Shown here: positions 25,718 to 34,184 of the stretch, in pieces
How the letters are laid out: each line of letters starts with the position of its first letter
Position numbering within the stretch: position 1 is the stretch's first letter
From: Polaromonas sp.
GTDB lineage: Bacteria > Pseudomonadota > Gammaproteobacteria > Burkholderiales > Burkholderiaceae_C
Assembly: GCA_013823635.1 (NCBI GenBank)
Contig: PNML01000015.1
Span: 1 to 45,253, forward strand
Length of the DNA stretch: 45,253 nucleotides
Direction of reading: 5' to 3'
Notes under the pieces: generated by a model
Database searches by the model: none
Seen by the model: only the letters and a program-made list of their open reading frames with translations
Told to the model about the DNA's origin: nothing
Made by a program: the position numbers and the translations under genes

Positions 25718-27790
25718 TCAACCGCCGCTGGCGGGGGCCGCAGCGGGCGGGGTGGTGGGCTCGTCCAGGTCCACGGCAATGGTGAGTGGGCCGCCCAGGT
25801 CTTCGGTGTCGGCGTCGTCGTCCGTGCCGGGGGTATCGCTGGCGTCGGCGGGGTTGTCCAGCCGCTCAATGACGGTGCCGCCAATGTCCAGGCTGATGTC
25901 ATCCACCGCGCCCAGGCGCACGCGCACATGGGCGTTGCGGGGCAGGCCTTCGGCACCCAGCACACCCAGCACCAGGGGCAGGGTGTCGGCGCGCACCACG
26001 CCGTCTTTGATGACGGTGCCCGTGACCTCGGTGATGCCAGCCTGGCTCAGGTGCTTGAGCGTCCAGTAACGCTCCATGCCGTTCTGGAACTGGTTGTAGG
26101 TGGTGTAGGCCGCGTCAAATGCACTCACGATGCCAAACAGCGTGGTGTCCTTGGGCTTGAAGGGCGCGGCCAGCGCGGCGGTGGCGCCGTGGCGGGCGCA
26201 GGCCATGATTTGCCACTGGTTGACCAGGTCGGTGTAGCGGCGCAGGGGGGAAGTGCTCCAGGCGTAGCACTTGACGCCAATGCCCGCGTGCGGCTGCGCC
26301 TTGGTGCCCATGCGCACCTTCACGCCGGGGGCCATGCTGGCCTGGCTGCGGTAAATGCCGGGCACGCCGCTGTCGGCCATCAGCTGGCCCCAGGTGCTGT
26401 TGGCCACGATCATGGCCTCGGCCACGATGAGGTCCAGCGGCGAGCCCCGACGCCGGGTGCTGATGTGCACGGTTTCGTCGCCCTGCGGGCCGGCCTCGCC
26501 CACGCCGTCGAGCTTGAAGCTGTAGTCGGGGCGGGTGAAGTTTTCGGGCTTGCCGCGCACCACCTCGCGCTGGGCCTTGAGGTGCTTGGCCAGACGGAAC
26601 AGAAAGCGCAGCTCGCGGGCCCAGGTCAGGGCGATGTGGCTGCCTTCGGTCAGGTCGGGGATGGGATCGGTGCTGTCAAAGAAGGCATCGGTCAGCACAT
26701 CGTCCAGCTGGTCGTGGCGCAGGTTGGCGACGATGGGCACGCGCTCCAGGCGCGTGGTGCTGGCGGTGAAGGCCAGTGTGGCTTCGTCCAGCGTCACGTA
26801 CAGCGACAGGGCCGGGCAGTCGCGCCCTTCTTGCAGGGTGTAGGTTTGCACCACGTCGTCGGGCAACATGGTGATTTTGTGGCCCGGCATGTACACCGTG
26901 GACAGGCGGTGGCGCGCCACCTGGTCAATGGCGCTGTCGGGCGCAATGGCCAGGCCAGGCGCGGCAATGTGAATGCCCAGCGTGATGGTGCCGCTGCCCA
27001 GGCCCTGGATGGACAGGGCGTCGTCGATCTCGGTGGTGGCCGAGTCGTCCACCGAAAAGGCGCGCACACCGGTGGCCACGGGCAGCTCGTCGGTGATGGG
27101 CGGGGCGCTGAGGGCCGGAAAGCCCGTGCCCTTGGGGAAGTTGTCGAACAAAAAGCGCTGCCAGTGGAACTGGTAGGCGCTGGTGATGGCCCCGGCGTTC
27201 TTTAAGAGCGTCAGCGGCGCGGTGTGGCTGGCCTTGGCGGCTTCGACCACGGCCTTGTATTCGGGCGCGTTTTTGTCGGGGCGGAACAGGATTTTGTACA
27301 GCTGGGCGCGCACCGGCTCGGGGCAGGTGCCTTGGGCCAGGGCTTGTGCCCAGTCGTCGATCTGGGCCTGGATCTGCTTTTTCTTTTCGATGCCGGCCAG
27401 CGCCTGGGCCAGCACGTCGGCGCTGGCCTTTTTGAAGCGGCCTTTGCCCGCACGGCGGAAATAGTGCGGCGCGTCGAACAGGGCCAGCAGCATGGCGGTT
27501 TGCTGCTCCAGCGTGGCGTTGTCCGAGAAGTAGTCGCGCGCCAGTTCGGCAAAGCCGAATTCGTCTTCGGGCGCAAATTCCCAGGCCAGGTCCAGCTCGA
27601 TGTCGGCGGCCAGCCCCTGGGCCGCGCCCATCAGGGCGGCGGGCTGGGGTTTTTCAAACCGGACCAGGACGTTGGCGGTTTTCACCTTCACCCGTTTGCC
27701 CGTTTCCAGCTCCACTTGGCAGCTGCTTTCGGCTTCGGACAGGGTGCGGCCGGTCAGGAATTTGCCAGCGTCTTCAAACAATACAAACAA
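25718..27790 (-). CDS. RNase II-family 3'-5' exoribonuclease (RNB domain)
   Basis: The 690-residue product has the RNB catalytic domain at about 240-570. It includes the acidic motif VDDSATTEIDDALS, in which one of the usual aspartates is a glutamate. TRRRGSPLDLIVAEAMIVAN and SPLRRYTDLVNQWQ follow, then a C-terminal S1-like domain. These enzymes degrade mRNA from the 3' end in the cytoplasm. The N-terminal 230 residues are of the RNB-family type without the classical double cold-shock pattern that I could confirm. The only upstream start in frame is the TTG at 27790, because a stop lies four codons before it. The next ATG is at residue 54. The C-terminal tail is acidic and proline-rich. Confidence 0.9.
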   Translation of the reverse strand: MFVLFEDAGKFLTGRTLSEAESSCQVELETGKRVKVKTANVLVRFEKPQPAALMGAAQGLAADIELDLAWEFAPEDEFGFAELARDYFSDNATLEQQTAMLLALFDAPHYFRRAGKGRFKKASADVLAQALAGIEKKKQIQAQIDDWAQALAQGTCPEPVRAQLYKILFRPDKNAPEYKAVVEAAKASHTAPLTLLKNAGAITSAYQFHWQRFLFDNFPKGTGFPALSAPPITDELPVATGVRAFSVDDSATTEIDDALSIQGLGSGTITLGIHIAAPGLAIAPDSAIDQVARHRLSTVYMPGHKITMLPDDVVQTYTLQEGRDCPALSLYVTLDEATLAFTASTTRLERVPIVANLRHDQLDDVLTDAFFDSTDPIPDLTEGSHIALTWARELRFLFRLAKHLKAQREVVRGKPENFTRPDYSFKLDGVGEAGPQGDETVHISTRRRGSPLDLIVAEAMIVANSTWGQLMADSGVPGIYRSQASMAPGVKVRMGTKAQPHAGIGVKCYAWSTSPLRRYTDLVNQWQIMACARHGATAALAAPFKPKDTTLFGIVSAFDAAYTTYNQFQNGMERYWTLKHLSQAGITEVTGTVIKDGVVRADTLPLVLGVLGAEGLPRNAHVRVRLGAVDDISLDIGGTVIERLDNPADASDTPGTDDDADTEDLGGPLTIAVDLDEPTTPPAAAPASGG

Positions 27791-27961
27791 GGGGGGCTTT
27801 CAGTGACAACGGTACCCGCCGGGCCGGTGGCCGGGCGGGGCAGAAAGGCCAGCAGTGTATCGCCGCTGCCCCTTGGCTGGCCACCTGCCGGAGCGTGGCG
27901 GTGGCTGCGGCAAGGCCCGCGGCGCCACCACAGCGGCAGTGTTCATGACACGGTTTTCCAC

Positions 27962-28633
27962 CTACTTCAACAAAGTCAGGTGGCGCAGCATGGTCGGCAG
28001 GTGCTGGTCAAAATCGCTCAGGGCGTGGTCGGGGCCGGCCACCACATGCAGGCCAGCGGGGCGGTGGGCGGTGGGGGTACCGCACACCCCGTAGCGGGCC
28101 TGCATGTCGCGCCAGTCCAGCACCTCGTCGCCGGTGGCGGCCCACACCTGGTAGCGCTGGGTTTGGGTCAGTGCCCCCACCTGCAGGGCGCGCAATTCGT
28201 CCACGTATTCGGGGCGAAAGTAAAACCGCTGCTCGGGGTCGTGCCAGTGGGTTTGCTCGCCGATGTAGTGGGCCAGGTCGTGGGCGGGGTCCACGGCGGG
28301 GTTGATCAGCACCACCGGGGCATTGGCCGCTGGCGCCAGCCGCTCGGCCACCCAGGTGGCATAAAAACCGCCCAGCGACGAGCCCATCACCGCCATGGCA
28401 CCCCCGTGGCCCGGCCCCAGCGGCCAGGCGGCCACCCCCTCGCTCACCAGGGCCATGGCCTCGCGCGGCGAGGGCGGCAGCTGCGGACACCAGAAACACA
28501 CCGACGGGTGGTGGTCGGCCACCCAGCGGGCCATTTTCACGGCCTTCATGGATTGGGGCGACGAACGGAACCCATGCAGGTAGAGCAGGTGCGTCACCGG
28601 GGCGGGGGCGGGTGGGGCAGGGTGTGGGGGCAT
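27962..28633 (-). CDS. YqiA-like alpha/beta-hydrolase (esterase)
   Basis: The 223-residue product has the start of an alpha/beta-hydrolase fold (LLYLHGFRSSPQS), the nucleophile elbow GSSLGGFYA, LINPAVDPAHDL, and a C-terminal GPDHALSDFD with the likely catalytic histidine. This matches the YqiA (UPF0227) esterase group. The physiological substrate is unknown. I chose the ATG at 28633. A longer start at 28669 would overlap the divergent rodA promoter region. It is divergent from rodA across a 50-base gap. A 171-base gap with no visible gene separates its stop from the exonuclease start. Confidence 0.85.
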   Translation of the reverse strand: MPPHPAPPAPAPVTHLLYLHGFRSSPQSMKAVKMARWVADHHPSVCFWCPQLPPSPREAMALVSEGVAAWPLGPGHGGAMAVMGSSLGGFYATWVAERLAPAANAPVVLINPAVDPAHDLAHYIGEQTHWHDPEQRFYFRPEYVDELRALQVGALTQTQRYQVWAATGDEVLDWRDMQARYGVCGTPTAHRPAGLHVVAGPDHALSDFDQHLPTMLRHLTLLK

Positions 28634-28640
28634 GTGGCGG

Positions 28641-28646
28641 GATAAT
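28641..28646 (+). promoter_or_regulatory. Candidate -10 element for rodA in divergent gap
   Basis: GATAAT at 28641-28646 is the only good -10-like hexamer in the 50-base gap between the YqiA-like gene and rodA. Its reverse complement (TATTAT) could also serve the divergent gene. No matching -35 is visible in either direction, so this is tentative. Confidence 0.3.
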
Positions 28647-28683
28647 ACCGACCCCCCTTGTTGCCGCATGCCCCGCCCAGCCC

Positions 28684-29838
28684 ATGACCGCCGTTTTTGA
28701 TCAACCCTCGTTGCTGCAGCGCGTGGTGCCGTGGTTCAGCGGCATTGACCGCATCCTGGCACTGGTGGTGTTGGTGCTGTGCCTGGTGGGGCTGACCACC
28801 ATGTATTCGGTCGGGTTCGACCACGGCACCCGCTTTGTGGACCACGGCCGCAACATGCTGATTGCGCTGGGTGTGATGTTCCTGGTGGCCCAGGTGCCGC
28901 CGCAGCGCCTCATGACGCTGGCGGTGCCGCTGTACACCGTGGGGGTGGCCTTGCTGGTGGCGGTGGCGCTGTTTGGCATCACCAAGAAGGGGGCCACGCG
29001 CTGGCTCAACGTGGGCATGGTCATTCAGCCCAGCGAGATCATGAAGTTCGCCATGCCGCTCATGCTGGCCTGGTGGTTCCAGCGGCGCGAGGGGCAGCTG
29101 CGCTCCACCGACTTTGTGGTGGCGACCGTGATTTTGCTGGTGCCGGTGGCCCTGGTGCTCAAACAGCCCGATCTGGGCACTTCGCTGCTGGTGCTGTCGG
29201 CGGGCCTGTTTGTCATCTTTTTTGCGGGCCTGAACTGGAAGCTCATCCTGCCACCCCTGGTCATCGGGGTGGCTGGCATCACCACGCTCATTGTCATGAG
29301 CGACAGCCTGTGCCAGCCGGACGTGGACTGGAAGGTGCTGCACACCTACCAGAAGCAGCGGGTGTGCACCCTGATGGACCCCACCAAGGACCCGCTGGGC
29401 AAGGGTTTTCACACCATACAGGGCATGATCGCGATTGGCTCGGGCGGGGTGTGGGGCAAGGGCTTCATGCAGGGCACACAAACCCACCTGGAGTTCATTC
29501 CCGAGCGCACCACCGACTTCATTTTTGCCGCTTTTTCAGAGGAGTTCGGCCTGCTGGGCGTGCTGGGCCTGATGGTGTGCTTTCTGGCGTTGATCGGGCG
29601 TGGCCTGGTGATTGCCATGGAGGCCCCCACCCTGTTCTCTCGCTTGCTGGCCGGGGCGGTGTCGCTCATCTTTTTTGTGTACGCATTTGTCAACATGGGC
29701 ATGGTCAGCGGCATCCTGCCCGTGGTGGGTGTGCCGCTGCCGTTCATCAGCTATGGCGGCACCGCCATGGTCACGCTGGGCTTGGGGGTGGGCATGCTCA
29801 TGTCCATCGCCAAATCCAAACGCCTCATCCAGTCCTGA
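28684..29838 (+). CDS. rodA: Rod-shape peptidoglycan glycosyltransferase RodA (SEDS family)
   Basis: RodA polymerises lipid II during cell elongation, normally with PBP2 and MreBCD. The 384-residue polytopic protein has the SEDS motifs KKGATRWLNVG, QPSEIMKFAMPL, KQPDLGTSLLV (catalytic aspartate region), the long periplasmic loop ending PERTTDFIFAAFSEEFG, and PFISYGGTAMVT. The ATG at 28684 gives a normal N-terminus. An in-frame upstream start at 28612 would overlap the divergent gene. mreBCD and mrdA, often next to rodA, are absent here, so the gene is separated from its usual partners. The next gene starts one base after the stop. Confidence 0.95.
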   Translation: MTAVFDQPSLLQRVVPWFSGIDRILALVVLVLCLVGLTTMYSVGFDHGTRFVDHGRNMLIALGVMFLVAQVPPQRLMTLAVPLYTVGVALLVAVALFGITKKGATRWLNVGMVIQPSEIMKFAMPLMLAWWFQRREGQLRSTDFVVATVILLVPVALVLKQPDLGTSLLVLSAGLFVIFFAGLNWKLILPPLVIGVAGITTLIVMSDSLCQPDVDWKVLHTYQKQRVCTLMDPTKDPLGKGFHTIQGMIAIGSGGVWGKGFMQGTQTHLEFIPERTTDFIFAAFSEEFGLLGVLGLMVCFLALIGRGLVIAMEAPTLFSRLLAGAVSLIFFVYAFVNMGMVSGILPVVGVPLPFISYGGTAMVTLGLGVGMLMSIAKSKRLIQS

Positions 29839-29839
29839 C

Positions 29840-30754
29840 ATGAATCCTTCTTTCGACGCGGGGCCCCCTGTGGTGGCGGTGGTGGGCATTGGCAACATGG
29901 GCTTTGGCATGGCGGCCCGCCTGCTGTCCCTGGGCTGGACCGTGCATGTGTGTGACCTCGACGCCCAGCGCTGCACCGACGCGGCCGCACTGGGCGCGCA
30001 CGTCCACCCCAGCCCGGGCGCGGCGGCGCAGGCCCTGCCTCCGGGGGCGGCCATGGTGGTGGCGGTGGTCGATGCCGCGCAGTGTGAACAGGTCATGTGG
30101 GGCGAGGGCGGTGCCGCCGCTGCCCTGCCCGCTGGCCAGACCGTGTTGTGGTGCCCGACCATGGCCCCCGGCCAGGTGGAGGCCTTGGCCGCTCGCCTGG
30201 CCGCCCAGGGCGTGCACAGCCTGGATGCCCCCATGTCCGGTGGCCCCGCCCGTGCCCGAGACGGCAGCATGAGCCTGCTGCTGGCGGGCCCGCAGCCGGT
30301 GGTGCAGCGGCACACGGGGTTGTTGCAGGCGCTGTCCAGCCAGGTGTTTGATCTGGGTGAGCGCGTGGGCGACGGTGCCCGCACCAAACTGGTCAACAAC
30401 CTGCTGGCGGGCATCAACCTGGTGGGCGCCGCCGAAGCGCTGGCGCTGGCCGACAGCCTGGGCCTTGACGGCGCCCGCACGCTTGACGTGATTGACCGCT
30501 CCAGCGGCCAAAGCTGGATAGGCGCCGACCGCATGCGCCGCGCCCTGGCGGGCGACCTGGCCCCCCGCGCCCACATGACGCTGCTGGCCAAAGACACCCG
30601 ACTGGCCTGCGAGGCCGCGCAGGCCGTGGGTTTTGCCGGCCCGCTGGGCGAACGCGTGGCCGCGGTGTTCCGCATGGCCTGTGACGCGGGCCTGTCCGAG
30701 TTGGACGACGCAGCCATGCTGGCTTTTTTGCAGCAACATGGTCATTGCAGATAA
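29840..30754 (+). CDS. NAD(P)-binding beta-hydroxyacid dehydrogenase (3-hydroxyisobutyrate dehydrogenase family)
   Basis: The 304-residue product has the N-terminal dinucleotide fold (VAVVGIGNMGFGMA), the substrate signature DAPMSGGPARARDGSM near residues 130-145, and the catalytic-lysine helix KLVNNLLAGIN near 182. These mark the beta-hydroxyacid dehydrogenase family, which also includes tartronate semialdehyde reductase and L-threonate dehydrogenase. The exact substrate is not determined. The ATG at 29840 follows directly on the rodA stop, suggesting co-transcription without an obvious functional link. The usual GLGxMG is GIGNMG here, which is a tolerated change. Confidence 0.87.
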   Translation: MNPSFDAGPPVVAVVGIGNMGFGMAARLLSLGWTVHVCDLDAQRCTDAAALGAHVHPSPGAAAQALPPGAAMVVAVVDAAQCEQVMWGEGGAAAALPAGQTVLWCPTMAPGQVEALAARLAAQGVHSLDAPMSGGPARARDGSMSLLLAGPQPVVQRHTGLLQALSSQVFDLGERVGDGARTKLVNNLLAGINLVGAAEALALADSLGLDGARTLDVIDRSSGQSWIGADRMRRALAGDLAPRAHMTLLAKDTRLACEAAQAVGFAGPLGERVAAVFRMACDAGLSELDDAAMLAFLQQHGHCR

Positions 30755-30863
30755 GCGCCAAAGCCCCGTTTGACATGGAAAACATTCCCGCCGGGCTTGC
30801 GGACCGTGCGGACAAACCCCTCGGGGGGGCATGGTGTCGGCCACCCTTCCTACAATGGACCCC

Positions 30864-32348
30864 ATGATTTCACGCGAACCCACCCTTGAACGCCTGGCCG
30901 TGGCCCACAGCCTGCTGCTGGAGCCCTTTGGCCTGACCGAGTCTTTGCTCAAGAAAGCCCTGGGCGAAATCCTGTCGCACGGTGCCGACGACGCCGACCT
31001 GTACTTCCAGTACACCCGCAGCGAGGGCTGGAGCCTGGAGGAGGGCATTGTCAAGTCCGGCAGCTTCAGCATCGACCAGGGTGTGGGCGTGCGCGCCGTC
31101 AGCGGCGAAAAAACCGCCTTTGCCTACTCCGACGACCTGAGCTGGGCCGCCCTGCAAGACGCGGCCCACACCGTGCGCACCATCGGCGCCCACGGCCAAC
31201 ACGCCCGCGTGCAGGTGCCAGGCAGCAAGTTCGGCAAGGTGGGGACCAAAAAAGTGGCCGGTTCGCGCAGCCTGTATGGCGGGCACGACCCCATTGCCTC
31301 GCTCGACAGCACGGCCAAGGTGGCCCTGCTGGAGCGCGTGGAGAAGCTGGCCAAGGCCCGCGACCCCCGCGTGGTGCAGGTCATGGCCGGGCTGGCCGGT
31401 GAATACGACGTGGTGCTGGTGGCCCGCGCCGACGGCACGCTGGCCGCTGACGTGCGCCCGCTGGTGCGCCTGTCGCTCACCGTCATTGCCGAGCAGAACG
31501 GCCGCCGCGAGGTGGGTTCTGCCGGGGGCGGTGGCCGCTTTGGCATGGCCTACTTTGACGACGCCATGCTTGACACCTACGTGAGCGAGGCCGTCAACGC
31601 CGCCCTCACCAACCTGGACGCCCGCCCGGCACCTGCGGGCGAAATGACCGTGGTGCTCGGCCCCGGCTGGCCCGGCGTGCTGCTGCACGAGGCCGTGGGC
31701 CACGGGCTGGAAGGCGACTTCAACCGCAAGGGCTCCAGCGCCTTCAGTGGCCGCATTGGCCAGCGCGTGGCCGCCAAGGGCGTGACCGTGCTCGACGACG
31801 GCACCATTGCCGACCGCCGCGGCAGCCTGAACGTGGACGACGAAGGCCACGCCACCCAGAAGAACGTGCTCATTGAAGACGGCATCTTGCAGGGCTACAT
31901 CCAGGACAGCCTGAACGCCCGCCTGATGGGTGTGAAGCCCACCGGCAACGGCCGCCGCGAAAGCTACGCCCACGTGCCCATGCCCCGCATGACCAACACC
32001 TACATGCTGGGTGGCGACAAGGACCCCGCCGAAATCGTGGCCAGCATCAAAAAGGGCCTGTACGCCACCAACTTTGGCGGCGGGCAGGTGGACATCACCA
32101 GTGGTAAGTTTGTGTTCAGCGCCAGCCAGGCTTACTGGGTGGAGAACGGCCAAATCCAGTACCCCGTGAAAGGCGCCACCCTCATCGGCAGCGGCCCCGA
32201 GGCCCTCACCCGCATCAGCATGATCGGCAACGACATGCGCCTGGACAGCGGCGTGGGCGTGTGCGGCAAAGAAGGCCAGAGCGTGCCCGTGGGCGTGGGC
32301 CAGCCCACGCTGCGCATCGACGGGCTGACGGTGGGTGGCACGGCCTGA
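30864..32348 (+). CDS. tldD: Metalloprotease TldD
   Basis: TldD forms a heterodimeric metalloprotease with TldE (PmbA), acting on unfolded or small modified peptides in the cytoplasm. The 494-residue protein has the N-terminal [19 protein letters not shown] stretch, GVGVRAVSG, and the zinc motif H275-E-A-V-G-H280 (HExxxH) followed by [14 protein letters not shown]. The C-terminal part has the [14 protein letters not shown] region. I chose the ATG at 30864, and the ATG at 30855 is an alternative. tldE is not in the window. The DAHP synthase leader follows after 59 bases. Confidence 0.96.
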   Translation: MISREPTLERLAVAHSLLLEPFGLTESLLKKALGEILSHGADDADLYFQYTRSEGWSLEEGIVKSGSFSIDQGVGVRAVSGEKTAFAYSDDLSWAALQDAAHTVRTIGAHGQHARVQVPGSKFGKVGTKKVAGSRSLYGGHDPIASLDSTAKVALLERVEKLAKARDPRVVQVMAGLAGEYDVVLVARADGTLAADVRPLVRLSLTVIAEQNGRREVGSAGGGGRFGMAYFDDAMLDTYVSEAVNAALTNLDARPAPAGEMTVVLGPGWPGVLLHEAVGHGLEGDFNRKGSSAFSGRIGQRVAAKGVTVLDDGTIADRRGSLNVDDEGHATQKNVLIEDGILQGYIQDSLNARLMGVKPTGNGRRESYAHVPMPRMTNTYMLGGDKDPAEIVASIKKGLYATNFGGGQVDITSGKFVFSASQAYWVENGQIQYPVKGATLIGSGPEALTRISMIGNDMRLDSGVGVCGKEGQSVPVGVGQPTLRIDGLTVGGTA

Positions 32349-32390
32349 TGCGGCATTGCCGCCACTGTCAGCCGCATGAGGGGACACATG

Positions 32391-32399
32391 TGCTACATT
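32391..32399 (+). promoter_or_regulatory. Candidate extended -10 promoter for DAHP synthase leader
   Basis: TG (32391-32392), one spacer base and TACATT (32394-32399) form an extended -10 pattern. Transcription would then start at about 32405-32408, placing the leader-peptide AUG at or within a few bases of the RNA 5' end. No -35 element is clear. If transcription starts further upstream, a GAGGGGA stretch (32378-32384) could act as a ribosome binding site for an in-frame GTG at 32390 instead. Confidence 0.35.
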
Positions 32400-32407
32400 G
32401 CCCACCC

Positions 32408-32482
32408 ATGCACACGGCACGTTTCTTTTTTGGCTACTTTTGGTTCTCACGCACACACGGCGGTCGAGAGATCAAGGGCTGA
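32408..32482 (+). CDS. Aromatic-rich leader peptide of DAHP synthase attenuator (24 residues)
   Basis: A 24-codon frame encodes MHTARFFFGYFWFSRTHGGR and four more residues. Residues 6-13 hold five Phe, one Tyr and one Trp (FFFGYFWF), the composition expected of a leader peptide whose translation senses charged tRNAs for all three aromatic amino acids. It lies 101 bases before a DAHP synthase gene, with an intrinsic terminator between. E. coli pheL is a known analogue ([15 protein letters not shown]). The start may instead be the in-frame GTG at 32390, which has a better ribosome binding site and adds six residues. Codons are TTC, TTT, TTT, GGC, TAC, TTT, TGG, TTC in this stretch. Confidence 0.85.
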   Translation: MHTARFFFGYFWFSRTHGGREIKG

Positions 32483-32543
32483 GCAAACCAAACAGACCTG
32501 AGCACCTCAAGCAAACCGCCGGATACACCGGCGGTTTTTTTTT
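32458..32543 (+). terminator. Transcription attenuator upstream of DAHP synthase
   Basis: The terminator arm ACCGCCGG (32515-32522) pairs with CCGGCGGT (32528-32535) around the loop ATACA and is followed by nine T (32535-32543). The upstream string CGGCGGT (32458-32464), inside the leader-peptide codons for His-Gly-Gly, is identical to the 3' arm. It can pair with the 5' arm to form a competing antiterminator. A ribosome stalled on the early Phe/Tyr/Trp codons would leave 32458-32464 free, and a ribosome reaching the stop would tend to cover it. The exclusive pairing is seen in sequence. The mechanism is inferred from E. coli trp and phe. Confidence 0.8.
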
Positions 32544-32583
32544 GTCCGTTCCCATCAGATCACGTCACCGGAGAGAAAGAGTC

Positions 32584-33705
32584 ATGACCGCTTCCCACAG
32601 CCCCCAGCGACCAGATGCCTGGCATGCCAACGTCGAGAAAACCAGCCAGACCGACGACGAACGCATCAAGGACATCACCGTGCTCCCACCTCCCGAACAC
32701 CTGATCCGGTTTTTCCCCATCCGGGGCACGGCCATTGAGACGCTGATCAGCCAGACGCGCAAGAACATCCACCACATCATGCACGGCAAGGATGACCGCC
32801 TGCTGGTCGTCACGGGGCCTTGCTCCATCCACGACCCGGCCGCTGCCATCGACTACGCCCGCCGCCTGAAGGCCGTGCGCGAGCAGTACGCCGACACGCT
32901 GGAAATCGTGATGCGCGTGTACTTCGAGAAACCCCGCACCACGGTGGGCTGGAAGGGGCTCATCAACGACCCCTACATGGACCAGAGCTTTCGCATCGAC
33001 GAGGGCCTGCGCATGGCCCGCCAGCTGCTGATTGAAATCAACCGCATGGGCCTGCCTGCGGGCAGCGAGTTCCTGGACGTGATTTCCCCGCAGTACATCG
33101 GCGATCTGATTTCCTGGGGCGCCATTGGCGCGCGCACCACCGAAAGCCAGGTGCACCGCGAGTTGGCGTCGGGCCTGTCGGCGCCCATCGGCTTCAAGAA
33201 CGGCACGGACGGCAACATCCGCATCGCCACCGATGCCATCCAGGCGGCTTCGCGCGGGCACCACTTTTTGTCGGTGCACAAAAACGGCCAGGTGGCCATT
33301 GTGCAAACCAAGGGCAACAAGGACTGCCACGTCATCCTGCGCGGCGGCAAGGCCCCCAACTACGATGCGGCCAGCGTGGCCGCTGCCTGCGCCGAGCTGG
33401 AAGCCGCCAAGCTGCACCCCAGCCTGATGGTGGACTTCAGCCACGCCAACAGCAGCAAAAAGCACGAAAAGCAGCTGGACGTGGCCAAAGACATCGCCGC
33501 CCAGATGGCCGGTGGCTCGCGCAGCGTGTTCGGCGTGATGATCGAGAGCCACCTGGTCGAAGGCGCGCAGAAGTTCTCGCCCGGCAAGGACGACCCCGCC
33601 AAGCTGGCCTACGGCCAAAGCATCACCGATGCCTGCCTGGGCTGGGACGACTCGGTGAAAGCGCTGGACATCCTGTCCAACGCCGTGCGCGCCCGCCGGG
33701 GCTGA
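32584..33705 (+). CDS. aroG: 3-deoxy-7-phosphoheptulonate (DAHP) synthase, class I
   Basis: DAHP synthase condenses phosphoenolpyruvate and erythrose 4-phosphate, the entry step of the shikimate pathway. The 373-residue product matches the AroF/AroG/AroH class: LLVVTGPCSIHDP near residue 77, MRVYFEKPRTTVGWKGLIND, ARTTESQVHRELASGLS, KNGTDGN, and the C-terminal MIESHLVEGAQ with SITDACLGWDD. Which amino acid inhibits it cannot be told safely, so the symbol is a best guess among aroF, aroG and aroH. The ATG at 32584 has GGAGAGAAAG upstream. An aromatic-rich leader and terminator precede it. Confidence 0.95.
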   Translation: MTASHSPQRPDAWHANVEKTSQTDDERIKDITVLPPPEHLIRFFPIRGTAIETLISQTRKNIHHIMHGKDDRLLVVTGPCSIHDPAAAIDYARRLKAVREQYADTLEIVMRVYFEKPRTTVGWKGLINDPYMDQSFRIDEGLRMARQLLIEINRMGLPAGSEFLDVISPQYIGDLISWGAIGARTTESQVHRELASGLSAPIGFKNGTDGNIRIATDAIQAASRGHHFLSVHKNGQVAIVQTKGNKDCHVILRGGKAPNYDAASVAAACAELEAAKLHPSLMVDFSHANSSKKHEKQLDVAKDIAAQMAGGSRSVFGVMIESHLVEGAQKFSPGKDDPAKLAYGQSITDACLGWDDSVKALDILSNAVRARRG

Positions 33706-33863
33706 TGCCGGTGACGGCGTGTTGACCGCCCGCCGCAGCCTTGCGCCATGTCAAACACAGGGCGCATGCGGTGGCGGCGGACACAGGGTGGGGGTGGGAA
33801 AAGCCACAGCTTGTTGCAAAATGAAGCCACGTCTTCTCAAACAACACACAAGGAAACCACGCC

Positions 33864-34184
33864 ATGCGCAACGAAGTGACCGTCAGCTGGGGCGATGCCG
33901 CCACCTACCGTTTTGACCTGGACGAGGTCCAGCCCATGACCCACGAGGCCGCCCGCATCTGGCTGGACGAGCAGTTCGTGGCGCTGGAGTGTGAGCCGGT
34001 GCGGGCTTCGGGCAAGGTGCTGACCGCCGACAAGGTGGTGGCGGTGGCCCAGGGCGCGGGGCAAGACCGTTTCGCCCAGCCCGAGCACAGCGCCTGGGCC
34101 AAGACCTATGCCCAGGCCGTCAGCGCCGCACTGGCCAAACCCGTGGTACGGGTGGATGTGAGCGCGCTCAGCATCGGTTATTGA
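33864..34184 (+). CDS. Small conserved-looking protein, function unknown (106 residues)
   Basis: The product begins MRNEVTVSWGDAATYRFDLD, is soluble and mildly acidic, and lacks a signal peptide, membrane segment or cysteine motif. I recognise no domain. The start is well supported by AAGGAAA about ten bases upstream of the ATG at 33864, and codon use matches the neighbours. It is followed directly by a repeat-built hairpin and then by the convergent mpl stop. The upstream gap of 158 bases shows no further gene. It is probably a real monocistronic gene. Confidence 0.75.
   Translation: MRNEVTVSWGDAATYRFDLDEVQPMTHEAARIWLDEQFVALECEPVRASGKVLTADKVVAVAQGAGQDRFAQPEHSAWAKTYAQAVSAALAKPVVRVDVSALSIGY

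Noticed and set aside
32348-32377. Inverted repeat ATGCGGC/GCCGCAT after tldD as a terminator
   Set aside because: Only 7 bp with a 16-base loop and no T-run, so it is too weak to call.
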